Assembly: GCA_029556915.1 (NCBI GenBank)
Contig: JAKQIT010000077.1
Coordinates: 62,001 to 126,000 of the forward strand
DNA: 64,000 nucleotides
Direction of reading: 5' to 3'
Origin: Pseudomonadota bacterium
GTDB taxonomy: Bacteria > Pseudomonadota > Gammaproteobacteria > Burkholderiales > Methylophilaceae
Position 1 is the first letter of the stretch. The number at the start of each line of letters is the position of its first letter. Of the stretch, positions 48,224 to 57,235 are shown in pieces. Both the position numbers and the translations under genes were made by a program. The notes under the pieces were generated by a model. That model made no database searches and was not told where the DNA came from. It saw only the letters and a program-made list of their open reading frames with translations.

Positions 48224-48975
48224 CTAGCATTAACCTCGCGACTAGGGGTGGTTTGTGTGGCTGGACTGGCATCAGGCATGTTGAAACGGGTACTTATATT
48301 TTCTCTGTCAACCACATAACCCGTGACTTTAAATCCCATCGGATTGGTAACAACGTCTTTTTCTAAAGCCAATAATGATGACTTTTGGTAAGCGTAGCTA
48401 ATCGTGGCAATGTATTGCGCACCAATTTCAACATCTTGGCCACGTTCGCGCGTGTTACGTTCAAAACGTACGACGGCTGTCCCATTGTTACTGGGTGGCA
48501 ATGTGGTAGAAATGATTTTGATGCGACGTTCGGTGTAATTACCGAGCTGTTTATCAATGGAGTTTGCGCCCTCATAAAGTGCGCTATACTCTTTGGCTGT
48601 GTCGTTCCCTGATAAAGCTAGGGTTTTGTCATGGTCGTATTGCAACAACATCCAGTTGTAACGTTCACGGCTGTTAACATACTCTTCAATCCAATGCTTA
48701 TCCATTTGTGCGGTAGTCATTGGCGTCACGTTAGTAGCATCAATGAGTTGCGCTGCGCCAGTGGCTTTATCGACTAAAAAAGTCATCGGCACGACCTTGT
48801 AAAACGGCAACATCATCACTAATCCTGCTAGGCTTAATACGGTAAGACCTATCGCTACCGCTGCTATTTTCCAGGCACGCGACTCAGACTGCTGAAGAGA
48901 TAAGGTCTGTGACGCTTCCCAGTTCATGGCTTGTTGGTGTATGTCTTTCTTTTCATTGTTAGCAGAATTAAACAT
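48220..48975 (-). CDS. virB8: VirB8/TrbF assembly protein
   Basis: 251 residues. Cytoplasmic N-terminus, one membrane helix at about residues 35-58 (AAVAIGLTVLSLAGLVMMLP), and a periplasmic VirB8 domain (ERYNWMLLQYDHDKTLAL, TAVVRFERNTRERGQ). Inner-membrane scaffold of the channel. 37 bases separate it from virB6. Confidence 0.94.
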   Translation of the reverse strand: MFNSANNEKKDIHQQAMNWEASQTLSLQQSESRAWKIAAVAIGLTVLSLAGLVMMLPFYKVVPMTFLVDKATGAAQLIDATNVTPMTTAQMDKHWIEEYVNSRERYNWMLLQYDHDKTLALSGNDTAKEYSALYEGANSIDKQLGNYTERRIKIISTTLPPSNNGTAVVRFERNTRERGQDVEIGAQYIATISYAYQKSSLLALEKDVVTNPMGFKVTGYVVDRENISTRFNMPDASPATQTTPSREVNAR

Positions 48976-49012
48976 CTGATTACCTTTGTGATGGTCTTGT
49001 TAGAAGTAAGAT

Positions 49013-50179
49013 TTATTTGCGCATACGGGCGGCAATTTGATGGGCAACGTGTCTCACACCTTGCCCTGCCATTAGTGCGCCAGCCCCGACCCCTTGGCCT
49101 AATGCAGAAGCTCCTGCGCCGATACCTCGACCAGCAGCTTGTAATCCTTGGCCAAAAGCACCTCTAAATCCGACACCCGATGGTGTGATTGTTCCACCGA
49201 TGCCACTACTGCCGCTTGTTCCATTATTCATGGCACGCCAAGCCGCTTTGCCTAATGCAGCTGTGGCTAACATTAAACCTAAGCCACCTGAGTTATCGCC
49301 TCCGCCCACTAAACTATGCGCAATATTGTCCAATTTGGTAAACATGTAACCGAATAGCACCATAATGGCGGCGAGCTTGATGACGGATTTAATGGCTTCT
49401 ACTTGTTGTGCACCCATAAAGTCAACTGAGTGGTCAACGTTAAAACCTAAATGGATGATGTAGCCATTCACGATGACAAACACGAGGCCTAGAAAAATGA
49501 CGATAAAAAGATTGAGAATTAGCACATAAACAATTTTATTTTTCCAGCCTTCAAAATAATTTTTAGTCGGCTCAAAGGCTAAGGCGGCAATGAATAATGG
49601 GCCGACAGCTAAGGTCAGATGCAAAGTGAGCTGGGTGGTGAGTAAGGTAAATGCAACCGCTAACGATAAAATGATTAAGCAGATAAAATACAACCCTGAA
49701 GCGACTTCTAGGGCCAAGGCTGACGGAAAGTCATACCAATCGATGCCTTTGGCTGCTGTTTTGATGCTGTCATAAGGAACGAGCAGTTTTTCAAAATTAC
49801 AATCTATGACTGACAGTACTGCGCCTGTTCCAGTCCCTGTTGGGGCACATGCCGCCGCTGCAGCACTTGCTGAGCTTGCATTTGAAACGCTCACCATGGA
49901 CTGTGCAATAATATCGTTGATATTTGTGACCACAAATGACTGATAAATGCCCGCAGACAAGGCGATAAATAAAATCATCTGCATTTTTAATGACTTCCAG
50001 ACTATGGTCATTAACGGTGCATGCACTTCACCACGCATCACAGCAAAACCCGCAAATAGGTAATACAAAGTCATTGCGGCGGTTACAACACCCATTAACG
50101 CAACACTGAGCGCTGCTGAGACACTGTTCACATGAGCATCTACGAATGAAAAGAATGTACCGCCAATATAACTAAACAT
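49013..50179 (-). CDS. virB6: VirB6/TrbL membrane protein
   Basis: 388 residues. Six or more hydrophobic segments and a Gly/Ala-rich tail (AAGRGIGAGASALGQGVGAG). VirB6/TrbL family pattern VAFTLLTTQLTLHLTLAVGP-LFIAALAF. Forms the inner part of the channel. The HigBA unit on the opposite strand separates it from the upstream transfer genes, so its expression may depend on read-through or on a promoter in 50180-50260. Confidence 0.93.
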   Translation of the reverse strand: MFSYIGGTFFSFVDAHVNSVSAALSVALMGVVTAAMTLYYLFAGFAVMRGEVHAPLMTIVWKSLKMQMILFIALSAGIYQSFVVTNINDIIAQSMVSVSNASSASAAAAACAPTGTGTGAVLSVIDCNFEKLLVPYDSIKTAAKGIDWYDFPSALALEVASGLYFICLIILSLAVAFTLLTTQLTLHLTLAVGPLFIAALAFEPTKNYFEGWKNKIVYVLILNLFIVIFLGLVFVIVNGYIIHLGFNVDHSVDFMGAQQVEAIKSVIKLAAIMVLFGYMFTKLDNIAHSLVGGGDNSGGLGLMLATAALGKAAWRAMNNGTSGSSGIGGTITPSGVGFRGAFGQGLQAAGRGIGAGASALGQGVGAGALMAGQGVRHVAHQIAARMRK

Positions 50180-50236
50180 GGCGTACCTTTGTCGTTTTAA
50201 GTTGAAAGTGAATCAGAGGCGCAAGTAAATAATAGT

Positions 50237-50251
50237 TGCTAAAAATTAGCA
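50237..50251. promoter_or_regulatory. Probable HigBA operator
   Basis: Palindrome TGCTAA-AAA-TTAGCA in the divergent gap between virB6 and higB, 20 bases before the higB start. TTAGCA half sites recur at 51310-51315 and 51320-51325 with TGCTAA at 51327-51332, just past the broken antitoxin gene. A likely binding site of HigA or of the related XRE protein. Confidence 0.55.
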
Positions 50252-50270
50252 TATTTGCTATTATTTGTGT

Positions 50271-50603
50271 GTGAAATATACGATTACTTATTACAGTACA
50301 GGCGTTGAAAATGAAGTGCTTGCGTTGCCTGTTGGTTTGCTTGCCAGATACGATGTATTGACCAAGCGCATGAAAGATGCAGGCGCGAATTTGGGCGAAC
50401 CGCATACTGAAGCATTTGGTGATGGTTTGTTTGAGTTGCGCATGAAATCTATAGAGGGCATTGCCCGCGTGTTTTACTGCACTTTGGTTGGCAAGCGTAT
50501 TGTGATGTTGCATAGCTTTGTTAAGAAAACACAGAAGACGCCGCCTCGCGAATTGCGCTTGGCGATTAACCGTATGAAGGAGATTAAAAATGAGAACCCA
50601 TGA
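50271..50603 (+). CDS. higB: HigB-like (Gp49 family) toxin
   Basis: 110 residues of a phage Gp49-like RelE-superfamily toxin: YSTGVENEVLALPVGLLARY, LFELRMKSIEGIARVFYCTL, RIVMLHSFVKKTQKTPPREL. Members cut ribosome-bound mRNA. The start is GTG 50271 (an in-frame TTG lies 6 bases upstream). It overlaps the antitoxin gene by 14 bases; toxin first is the usual HigBA order. It is on the strand opposite to the transfer genes. Confidence 0.9.
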   Translation: MKYTITYYSTGVENEVLALPVGLLARYDVLTKRMKDAGANLGEPHTEAFGDGLFELRMKSIEGIARVFYCTLVGKRIVMLHSFVKKTQKTPPRELRLAINRMKEIKNENP

Positions 50604-50877
50604 AGAGTTGATGGAGATTGCACTCTCCAACCCAGCAGTGCGTGCCGAGGTTGAACGTTTGGAGCGTGAAGAAATGCCAGCCTTGGATGCTATTTTACGT
50701 GCTAGAAAAGAAGCTAAAATGACACAAGAAGATATAGCAAAAAAAATGGGGGTCAGTGCGCCGGTTGTATCACGCCTTGAAAATGCGTTGGTAACAGGTA
50801 AGCATTCGCCGTCTATTGCCACATTACGCAAGTATGCCGCTGCCATGGGTAAACGGCTGGAAGTGCGTTTTGTGTAA
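50590..50877 (+). CDS. higA: HigA-like XRE antitoxin
   Basis: 95 residues. Helix-turn-helix at about residues 45-70 (AKMTQEDIAKKMGVSAPVVS, then RLENALVTGKHSPSIATLR). Partner and autoregulator of higB, whose 3' end it overlaps. GGAGATTAAAA precedes its ATG. Confidence 0.92.
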   Translation: MRTHEELMEIALSNPAVRAEVERLEREEMPALDAILRARKEAKMTQEDIAKKMGVSAPVVSRLENALVTGKHSPSIATLRKYAAAMGKRLEVRFV

Positions 50878-50883
50878 AGCAAT

Positions 50884-51297
50884 ATGGACATGCCACTGAT
50901 GGCTAAATTAAAATCTGCTATAAAAGACGATGCTGAAATGGCAGAATTTTGTAATGACTTGCTAGCTTCTGCACATGAGGCAAAGACCAGTATTAAGGCG
51001 CGCACTATATCCAAACGTGATTTAAATGCCGAGTTACTTGACGCGGTAAATGACTTAAAGGCTGGTAAAATTGGTCGTGTATCTGTTGCTACGCGTGACG
51101 GTAAAGTCGTTGAATCTCCTGTTGCAAGAGCTAGAGTGGCTACACACATGTCACAATCATAATTTGCTACGCAGTTGGGTGTGTCAGTACGCACGCTACA
51201 AAATTGGGAGCAAGGCCGCGTCAAGCCGTCAGAGGCAGCCAAAACGCTATTTAAAATAGCAGAACTTAACCCTGATGCACTCACAGCAGTCGCCTGA
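50884..51297 (+). pseudogene. Second XRE antitoxin, interrupted by TAA
   Basis: An XRE regulator of about 137 residues, cut by an in-frame TAA at 51160-51162. Before it: ARTISKRDLNAELLDAVNDL and ending ARARVATHMSQS; after it, in the same frame, FATQLGVSVRTLQNWEQGRV-KPSEAAKTLFKIAELNPDA, ending TGA 51297. The stop replaces the residue before the helix-turn-helix (usually Glu or Gln). The protein resembles HigA-2/NadS-type antitoxins. No toxin for it is adjacent, since the preceding pair is complete. Confidence 0.8.
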
Positions 51298-51333
51298 AAA
51301 GTGACAAAATTAGCAAACTTTAGCATTGCTAAC

Positions 51334-51543
51334 CTAATAGCCCGCATGAGCAGCATTTAAACAGTTAGGAATACCATGACGCTCGCCTGGGTTTTCCTGA
51401 CACCACGCCCATATTTTATGCCTAAGCACCGCATCCTTTTTTAGTTCAGGTACGGTATATATTTTGTCTGCCTCAGTTTGCGCTTTGGGTGCGCATGCGC
51501 TAATAAGTAGAACTATGACGATACTTGCAGTAGCTAATTTCAT
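51334..51543 (-). CDS. eexN: EexN-like entry-exclusion lipoprotein (VirB7 position)
   Basis: 69 residues from ATG 51543 (AAAGGAAACAATC before it). Lipoprotein signal with IVLLISAC; mature part AQTEADKIYTVPELKKDAVL and CQENPGERHGIPNCLNA, the EexN pattern with two cysteines. EexN-type proteins block redundant uptake of the same plasmid. It lies where virB7 is expected and no other VirB7 is visible. Confidence 0.85.
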   Translation of the reverse strand: MKLATASIVIVLLISACAPKAQTEADKIYTVPELKKDAVLRHKIWAWCQENPGERHGIPNCLNAAHAGY

Positions 51544-51583
51544 GATTGTTTCCTTTGGATAGACTAAGTCTGTCATCTACGAA

Positions 51584-52294
51584 CTAATGCCAATCAGTAA
51601 TTGGCGCTGGATATGTGCCTGCAACCCCTATCCGTGCTTTAGTCGCCGCGTAATTTGCTTCTTTTTGCTGTTGTATCACCAGCTTGTTTTTAATCTCCGC
51701 TAGTTGCGTACTGAGCTGCATTTGCATCATCGCGTTTTGCACTTTGGTTTGCTCGCCAGCAATACGGGCTTGTAGCTCTGCAATGTCCTTAGGGTCAGTG
51801 GTAGTGGAAATGCCGTCGATGAGACCTTGAATTTGGTTTTGCAGAGCCACACTAGTGTTGTAGGCATTTTCATAACCGATTTGGTCTTGGTACTGCTTTT
51901 TAGCTTGCGTTTCGCAGCGTGTGAATTCAACCCCTGCAAATCCAACGCAAATAGCAGGATGTTCTAGTGCGGGACTTAGTATCTGGTTGTAAACATGCTG
52001 CCAGTTGTCTGGTAAGTATTTTTTTAGGGCGGGATCGTTTAATAAATGACCAAATCCTCGATTGCCTGTGAGTGCAGTGTATTGCTTCACTTGCTGGTCA
52101 AACTGATCTTTCATGGCAGTCAGTTGTAATTCCCATTTCTTGATGTTTTCTAGGGTGTTGACTAGGTTGGCCGCATCAAGCACAGGGATGCCAGCTGCAT
52201 AGGCTGACGTGAATACTGTAGATACACTCGCTACCATCGCTAAGACAATGAGTGATTTTTTAAAGCCTGATTTAGTCATGTTTACTGGTTTCAA
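51584..52294 (-). CDS. virB5: VirB5/TrbJ minor pilus protein
   Basis: About 237 residues with signal peptide (KKSLIVLAMVASVSTVFTSA then YA). The mature protein is helical and Gln/Lys-rich (LENIKKWELQLTAMKDQFDQ, LQNQIQGLIDGISTTTDP) as in TrbJ/VirB5, a tip adhesin of the pilus. I prefer the TTG at 52294, 7 bases after AGGAG; an ATG at 52279 is also possible, while ATG 52321 lies upstream of that ribosome site. Confidence 0.88.
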   Translation of the reverse strand: MKPVNMTKSGFKKSLIVLAMVASVSTVFTSAYAAGIPVLDAANLVNTLENIKKWELQLTAMKDQFDQQVKQYTALTGNRGFGHLLNDPALKKYLPDNWQHVYNQILSPALEHPAICVGFAGVEFTRCETQAKKQYQDQIGYENAYNTSVALQNQIQGLIDGISTTTDPKDIAELQARIAGEQTKVQNAMMQMQLSTQLAEIKNKLVIQQQKEANYAATKARIGVAGTYPAPITDWH

Positions 52295-52351
52295 TTGGGT
52301 TCTCCTCTGTAAAGTTGGCATGCATTTTTTACGTAAAAAATAATATGGTGT

Positions 52352-52945
52352 TTAATCTACCCAGTGACCGCAAGTTTGCGGCGTGTTGTAATTGCCGCCG
52401 ATGCCAATGTTGCCAATTCCACCGACAATGCCTTGAAACGGCCAAAACCCTGCTTGCTGTGGCGGATCAATGATGTATTTAGCACCCCCGTTTAAGTCTG
52501 TATATTCGTGTCCTTCGTAGACACTGCAATAGGCGGGTTTTGTGCCAGTAATGCAGCCTTGACCAATACCGCCCATGCCGCTTGTGTAACTGACCAGCGT
52601 GGCATTCAATGATGCAGCGTCACATCGACCTGCACCATGTGCAATGGCTTGCACCAGCGCTTGCATTTGTGGGGTTTCAGCAGATACAGGACACAGATTT
52701 AGAAAATCAATACGCGCATCTAGGGTGTCACTGAAATCATCAAAATCAATATCAAAGTAATGCATAAGTGATGGACTACAAGCATTAGGCGGGGAGCCCG
52801 TCGATAGACATAAAATCGCTTCACAAGAAAGTTTGACTAAGCCCGTAAGCAAGCCATCATCCGCTTGGGCAAACGGTGATGCAACCGCTAAGGCGGCTGC
52901 AAATATCCATGGCGATGTTTTCAGATAATGGTAGCGATTCATCAC
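52352..52945 (-). CDS. trbM: TrbM family conjugal transfer protein
   Basis: 197 residues with signal peptide (WIFAAALAVASPFAQA). TrbM motif VKLSCEAILCLSTGSPPNAC with paired cysteines, then LMHYFDIDFDDF and NLCPVSAETPQMQALVQAIA. Further cysteines (RCDAAS, GCITG, YCSVYEG) imply disulfides in the periplasm. Good AAGGGGAG ribosome site. The 18-base palindrome at 52968-52985 lies 23 bases upstream. Confidence 0.9.
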   Translation of the reverse strand: MMNRYHYLKTSPWIFAAALAVASPFAQADDGLLTGLVKLSCEAILCLSTGSPPNACSPSLMHYFDIDFDDFSDTLDARIDFLNLCPVSAETPQMQALVQAIAHGAGRCDAASLNATLVSYTSGMGGIGQGCITGTKPAYCSVYEGHEYTDLNGGAKYIIDPPQQAGFWPFQGIVGGIGNIGIGGNYNTPQTCGHWVD

Positions 52946-52967
52946 AACTCCCCTTTTAAATTTAAAA

Positions 52968-52985
52968 ATTTAGTACGTACTAAAT
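52968..52985. repeat. Perfect 18-base palindrome, copy 2 of 2
   Basis: ATTTAGTACGTACTAAAT, identical to 25929-25946. It lies between virB4 (stop 52992) and trbM, so it could be an operator for an internal promoter of the transfer operon. Confidence 0.6.
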
Positions 52986-52991
52986 AAATGC

Positions 52992-55415
52992 TCACTTAAC
53001 CACTTGCACCTTATTCTGCTTAGCGATGACTTTACGTTGTGCCAACTTAGCGAGATAAATCGGCATCCAGGTTTGTGGGTGATCCCCCACCTCGGCGCGT
53101 ATTTGGTCCAATATTTCTACGTTATCTAATGAAGTGCTAAGGACATCCAGCATTTCATTGAGACCGCTCAGGTCTAACGTCACCACCGTAGATTTATGGC
53201 CTTGCTTCACTAAAAATTGGCGGCTGGCTTCACCTAGGGTACGTATGGTTTCAAATTCCATTTCGGTGACTTTGAAGCCCTTCACATAGTCGTCGTAGTC
53301 TGCTTTTGGATTAGGCAGAAATATCTGGGTAGCAGATTGCTCTACCATGGCGGCCACATGCGGTGTTTTAAGGATTTGCGCTGGGCTTTGTGTATCAAAA
53401 ATACCAAAGCCATTTTGCTTACGAATGGTGTATTGCTTATCAACCGCAAAGTCGGTGAACTCAGGCAACTCCAAACGTTTCCAAAATTCAGCCATCACAT
53501 AAATAAAGCGACGGCCATCGATAAGATTTTCTGTGAGATGCAATAGGTACATAGTCACAGGGGCTAACAGCTCTTTATCTTCTAAAAAATCCGTATCATC
53601 AAAGCCAAATAAGCGACCATGGCTTAAATCGATTAAATCGTTTGGATTGTCCAAGACCCAACCATGGCTGCCACCACGACACCATTTTTGCAAATAAGCA
53701 TGCACACCATTGTCTTGGGTGTTATCCAGCTGTTGGTTGACCGCATAAAGCCCGCGATTTTCACGAGTGAAACGCATCATGACGCGTACGGCACGCTCAA
53801 GCTCCATACTTTCATTGGCTTTCAGTGGGTATGGCACCAAGCTTTTAATCAGCTTGACTAGAAAGGTGATGTTGTGTTCTGTGTTGTCTAACTGAAACGG
53901 ATTAAAGCCTGTCGGCACGCCTTTTTTAAGAACGCGGTAATTACCCCCTAAGGCGCGAATGGCTACCTCGCCACCACGGTCTTTATCAAAAAACACAATG
54001 GTGGGTTGATATTTTAACGTCATGAGTAACAGGAATAACTCCAACACGGTTTTGCCTGAGCCCGTCATGCCAATAATGGTGGTGTTGGCGGGCGCTTTTT
54101 TGTCAAGTGAGTCATCCACTTCATCGGTACCATGAAAATTGAAGTAATAAGGCGCACCGTTAGGCGTTTTAAGAATGGTGACCGCTTCGCCCCAAGGGTT
54201 GTTATTACGCTTGCCTGTACCAAAGCCGTGCATGGCGGCTAAGCCTGCAAAGTTACGTGAGGTCAGAAAAGCCTCACGCGGGCGGTAACGCCAATTAGCA
54301 GGGTGCTGTGCAAACCAAGCCGCATCGGCGACTAAATCAAGTAGTGCTGTCTGATACCCTTCATTGCTCAATACTGATCTAGCGTGTGCCATGTGACGGG
54401 TCGCCTCATCCAACGTGTTACCCAACACCGCCAGTGTGTAATGGTATTCGCCATACACAAAATCACCATTGATGAGCTGGTCTAGTGCCATATTCAGGGC
54501 TTCAATCTGTGACTTACCTGCATCTTCAGTTGAAATAAGTTGATTACGCTGGCGTTCTAGCTTGTCTTTGGCGGTCGGCTTATTGAGGATGGAAAAACTT
54601 TGTGTTTCGATGTATTCGTAAGGCGTGTATAGCAAACCATTTAAACAACCAGAATCCGTGCCTTCAGGATAATCTTTGAGGTCTAGCATGGCAGCAAACT
54701 GCTTTTTGTGAGGAGCGCGGATTTCGAGCTTTTCCCCCACAAAAAATAAGCGTGAAGTTTGCAATACCTCGCGGATACGATGGTTGGTAACAGGTACTTT
54801 TTCCCAAACACCATTAAGCAAATATCCGTAAAAAGCGAGTTGGTGTGAGTATCTAATATTACTTTCTTGATAGGTGCTGAGTAAGTCCAAATCGTAAGAT
54901 TTCAACGAGGCTTGAATTTGCGTCACCAATTCAGATATTTTGCGTAATGCGTGTTTTTCCGCTTCTATGAGCGCGTGTTCAGATTTATCTGTCATGCCAA
55001 AAACGCGACCAAAGACACCTTTTTTTGCCGCACCATCAGGGCGATAACACAGGGTCAGATAGGTTTCGTTGCCCATCATGTTGTAGCCATCAAACGTGGC
55101 GTAGTAGCGTTTGGCCAAACTATCTGAAAATGCATCGGGATAATCGTCTTGAAACTGATCGCTGTACTGGCGGCGAATGCGATGTGACCACAATGCAACC
55201 TCACCGATGCCACGGATGAGTTGATTGAACGCTTCCTTTTTGATGATTAAATCCATCGCATCAGTCGTTTCAAAGGCAATGCCGTCTATACGCCAAGTGG
55301 TGATATAGCTACCGTCAATGGTGCGTACCACTGAGTCACTCACTAAGCTGCTGTACGGGAGATCATCAGATGCAGTAATTTCGTTGTTAGCAACATGTTG
55401 ATACTTAGCTGACAT
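52992..55415 (-). CDS. virB4: VirB4/TrbE ATPase
   Basis: 807 residues, the main ATPase of the channel. Walker A IIGMTGSGKTVLELFLLL; Walker B near RFIYVMAEFWKRLELPEF, where the usual DExW reads AEFW, a variation to note; CagE/TrbE region VFFDKDRGGEVAIRALGG. N-terminal domain about residues 1-420. Its start overlaps the end of the 391-residue gene by 11 bases. Confidence 0.95.
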   Translation of the reverse strand: MSAKYQHVANNEITASDDLPYSSLVSDSVVRTIDGSYITTWRIDGIAFETTDAMDLIIKKEAFNQLIRGIGEVALWSHRIRRQYSDQFQDDYPDAFSDSLAKRYYATFDGYNMMGNETYLTLCYRPDGAAKKGVFGRVFGMTDKSEHALIEAEKHALRKISELVTQIQASLKSYDLDLLSTYQESNIRYSHQLAFYGYLLNGVWEKVPVTNHRIREVLQTSRLFFVGEKLEIRAPHKKQFAAMLDLKDYPEGTDSGCLNGLLYTPYEYIETQSFSILNKPTAKDKLERQRNQLISTEDAGKSQIEALNMALDQLINGDFVYGEYHYTLAVLGNTLDEATRHMAHARSVLSNEGYQTALLDLVADAAWFAQHPANWRYRPREAFLTSRNFAGLAAMHGFGTGKRNNNPWGEAVTILKTPNGAPYYFNFHGTDEVDDSLDKKAPANTTIIGMTGSGKTVLELFLLLMTLKYQPTIVFFDKDRGGEVAIRALGGNYRVLKKGVPTGFNPFQLDNTEHNITFLVKLIKSLVPYPLKANESMELERAVRVMMRFTRENRGLYAVNQQLDNTQDNGVHAYLQKWCRGGSHGWVLDNPNDLIDLSHGRLFGFDDTDFLEDKELLAPVTMYLLHLTENLIDGRRFIYVMAEFWKRLELPEFTDFAVDKQYTIRKQNGFGIFDTQSPAQILKTPHVAAMVEQSATQIFLPNPKADYDDYVKGFKVTEMEFETIRTLGEASRQFLVKQGHKSTVVTLDLSGLNEMLDVLSTSLDNVEILDQIRAEVGDHPQTWMPIYLAKLAQRKVIAKQNKVQVVK

Positions 55416-56580
55416 GTGAATGACGCTCCCCTTGTTGATTCAGGTTTTCTAACACTTGTCGCAGACTGATCGCTGGTACAGGTTTGACTGTCACAGATTT
55501 CGATTGTGCTTTGCAAAGTGCTTGCACATGGTTTTTTGCAAGTGCCTTTGCATTCGCATGCGCGCGGTCTCTAGATTGTTTGATCGCGATGGCAGCATCT
55601 GGGATGAACACCCCATTAAGGGCTTCCGTAATGAGTTTAGCCAATAACTTAGTGGGCATTTTGATATTGCCACGGGCGACCGCCCCAGCCAATTCATCCA
55701 GCACCATTTGCGCCAATTCAGTGTCATGCAATGAATGCAACATTTGCAATACTTGCATACGTTGCAGATCGTTAACGCATTTTGGGATGACCAATCTGTC
55801 TGCTAATACCTGCAATGTGGCTGCTTTTTGCAATGCCACCAACTGCCCTTGGTTGAGATGATGATTTTTATCTAAATGGCTGCCACTGCTATTTTGGATT
55901 TGTATGTTTTCAGCATCGACAGGTTTTTTAAATAACTCCACGGATGTATTTTCATCGAAACTTTCTAGCAGTGGAGGCTCTATATTTGTAGTAATTTCTG
56001 CAGTAGTCTTTGTTTCCTTATATACAGTTGGTGGTTTCCCAGCCAGCCTGTTGGGTGTATTCCCACCGGCTTGTTGGACCGCTTGCATCCGACTTGTTAG
56101 GGGTTTTTCATCTTGCTGGTTGGTGGTTTTTCCGCCTGCTGGTTGGTGGTCGCTAAGGGGTTGATTATTATCAGTAGTTTGTTTTTTAGAAGTAGCAGCT
56201 AAATTCACTTGCAAAAATGTCACCAAGGCGTCGTAATCGACACAATAATAGATCTTTGCAGGCATGCCTTCTAACTTCTCTCTTAACAATTGGTGCTTCT
56301 TAAGCAGTTTTCTGCAGGATTCTTGCTCATATCGACTCAAGCCAAGCTCCCATTCCCAGCTCTGCTGATCATTGGTTTTAGGTTCAAGCATGAGGTTATG
56401 GTCGTCACGCTCAGCATCACGTTTCTTGTAAAAATAATTGCCCTCCCCCACTTTTTGTTGCCAATAAATGGCTTGTGATAAAAACAATGCAGCAGTCGCA
56501 CTACCCAATGCGCGCGCAAACTGTGGGCGATAAGCCACGATAGATTTAAGGTCTAATAGGTCTATCAGCAAGTCACGCAT
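55405..56580 (-). CDS. Winged-helix-like replication-type protein inside the transfer operon
   Basis: 391 residues. Residues 1-125 (ATAALFLSQAIYWQQKVGEG, WEWELGLSRYEQESCRKLL, MPAKIYYCVDYDALVTFL) resemble N-terminal DNA-binding domains of phage and ICE replication or DnaD-like proteins. The middle is low complexity (QQAGGNTPNRLAGKPPT). The C-terminal half is helical (ATLQVLADRLVIPKCVNDL). Located between virB3 and virB4, which normally touch; it overlaps virB4 by 11 bases. The role is unknown; it may couple replication with transfer. Confidence 0.6.
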   Translation of the reverse strand: MRDLLIDLLDLKSIVAYRPQFARALGSATAALFLSQAIYWQQKVGEGNYFYKKRDAERDDHNLMLEPKTNDQQSWEWELGLSRYEQESCRKLLKKHQLLREKLEGMPAKIYYCVDYDALVTFLQVNLAATSKKQTTDNNQPLSDHQPAGGKTTNQQDEKPLTSRMQAVQQAGGNTPNRLAGKPPTVYKETKTTAEITTNIEPPLLESFDENTSVELFKKPVDAENIQIQNSSGSHLDKNHHLNQGQLVALQKAATLQVLADRLVIPKCVNDLQRMQVLQMLHSLHDTELAQMVLDELAGAVARGNIKMPTKLLAKLITEALNGVFIPDAAIAIKQSRDRAHANAKALAKNHVQALCKAQSKSVTVKPVPAISLRQVLENLNQQGERHSHVS

Positions 56581-56585
56581 CTTGC

Positions 56586-56900
56586 TTAGTCTTTCCTGAT
56601 TTTGTAAGCAATGGCCGCATAACTTTTTGCTCCCCAGAACTTCGTATTGCGGTGTCTTAAACTCATGCGCAACCTGAGCAGGTGTTGCATTAAGCGTTGA
56701 TCGTCATATTGGGAGATTATTTTCATGAGGAAAAATAGCGGAAAAATTAACATGACTGACACGAGTCCAATGATGGGTTGTAGCCACAACCCCCATACGC
56801 CGATGAGCAATAAAGGAATACCAACACACATTAAGGGATATAGCGGTACACCACCCAACATGGCGGGGCGTGTACAACCCTTAAATATAGGGTCGCTCAT
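56586..56900 (-). CDS. virB3: VirB3
   Basis: 104 residues. N-terminal IFKGCTRPAMLGGVPLYPLM, with two adjacent membrane helices (VGIPLLLIGVWGLWL, IGLVSVMLIFPLFFLM), the VirB3/TrbD pattern. Inner membrane component near VirB4. Two bases after virB2. Confidence 0.93.
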   Translation of the reverse strand: MSDPIFKGCTRPAMLGGVPLYPLMCVGIPLLLIGVWGLWLQPIIGLVSVMLIFPLFFLMKIISQYDDQRLMQHLLRLRMSLRHRNTKFWGAKSYAAIAYKIRKD

Positions 56901-56902
56901 GA

Positions 56903-57235
56903 TTAAGGGGCAACTAAAATAGCCGCAATGGCTGCAGCACCACCAATCAGTAGACCACCTATCAATATGGCGGCCACATCGGTAAATTGTGCATGTTTAA
57001 ACATGACCTTATAACCTGTCCACATTATAGCGACTGTGGTAATGAGGATTGCAAATCCATTTAACCAAGTAACAATGGTCGTGAGCATGGTCGTGCCTGC
57101 CGCCAAGCCTGCATAGGCTTCTGGTGCTAGTATCAACCCACTCATAGCAATGCCTGTGATGGCGCGCTGTATCCATCTTTCGGGTCGTTTTGTTAAGCCT
57201 AATTCGTTCATTAAAATCCCTTTCTGTTGTGACAC
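56903..57235 (-). CDS. virB2: VirB2/TrbC pilin
   Basis: 110 residues. Basic N-terminus (LTKRPERWIQRAITG), signal-like helix ending near APEAYAG, two hydrophobic helices (TIVTWLNGFAILITTVAIMW; AAILIGGLLIGGAAAIAAIL), the VirB2 pilin layout. Expected to form the conjugative pilus. Confidence 0.92.
   Translation of the reverse strand: MSQQKGILMNELGLTKRPERWIQRAITGIAMSGLILAPEAYAGLAAGTTMLTTIVTWLNGFAILITTVAIMWTGYKVMFKHAQFTDVAAILIGGLLIGGAAAIAAILVAP

Noticed and set aside
50172..51356. 394-codon minus-strand frame across HigBA
   Set aside because: It runs antisense to two clear toxin-antitoxin genes and has a biased Ser/Arg/Ala composition typical of shadow frames.
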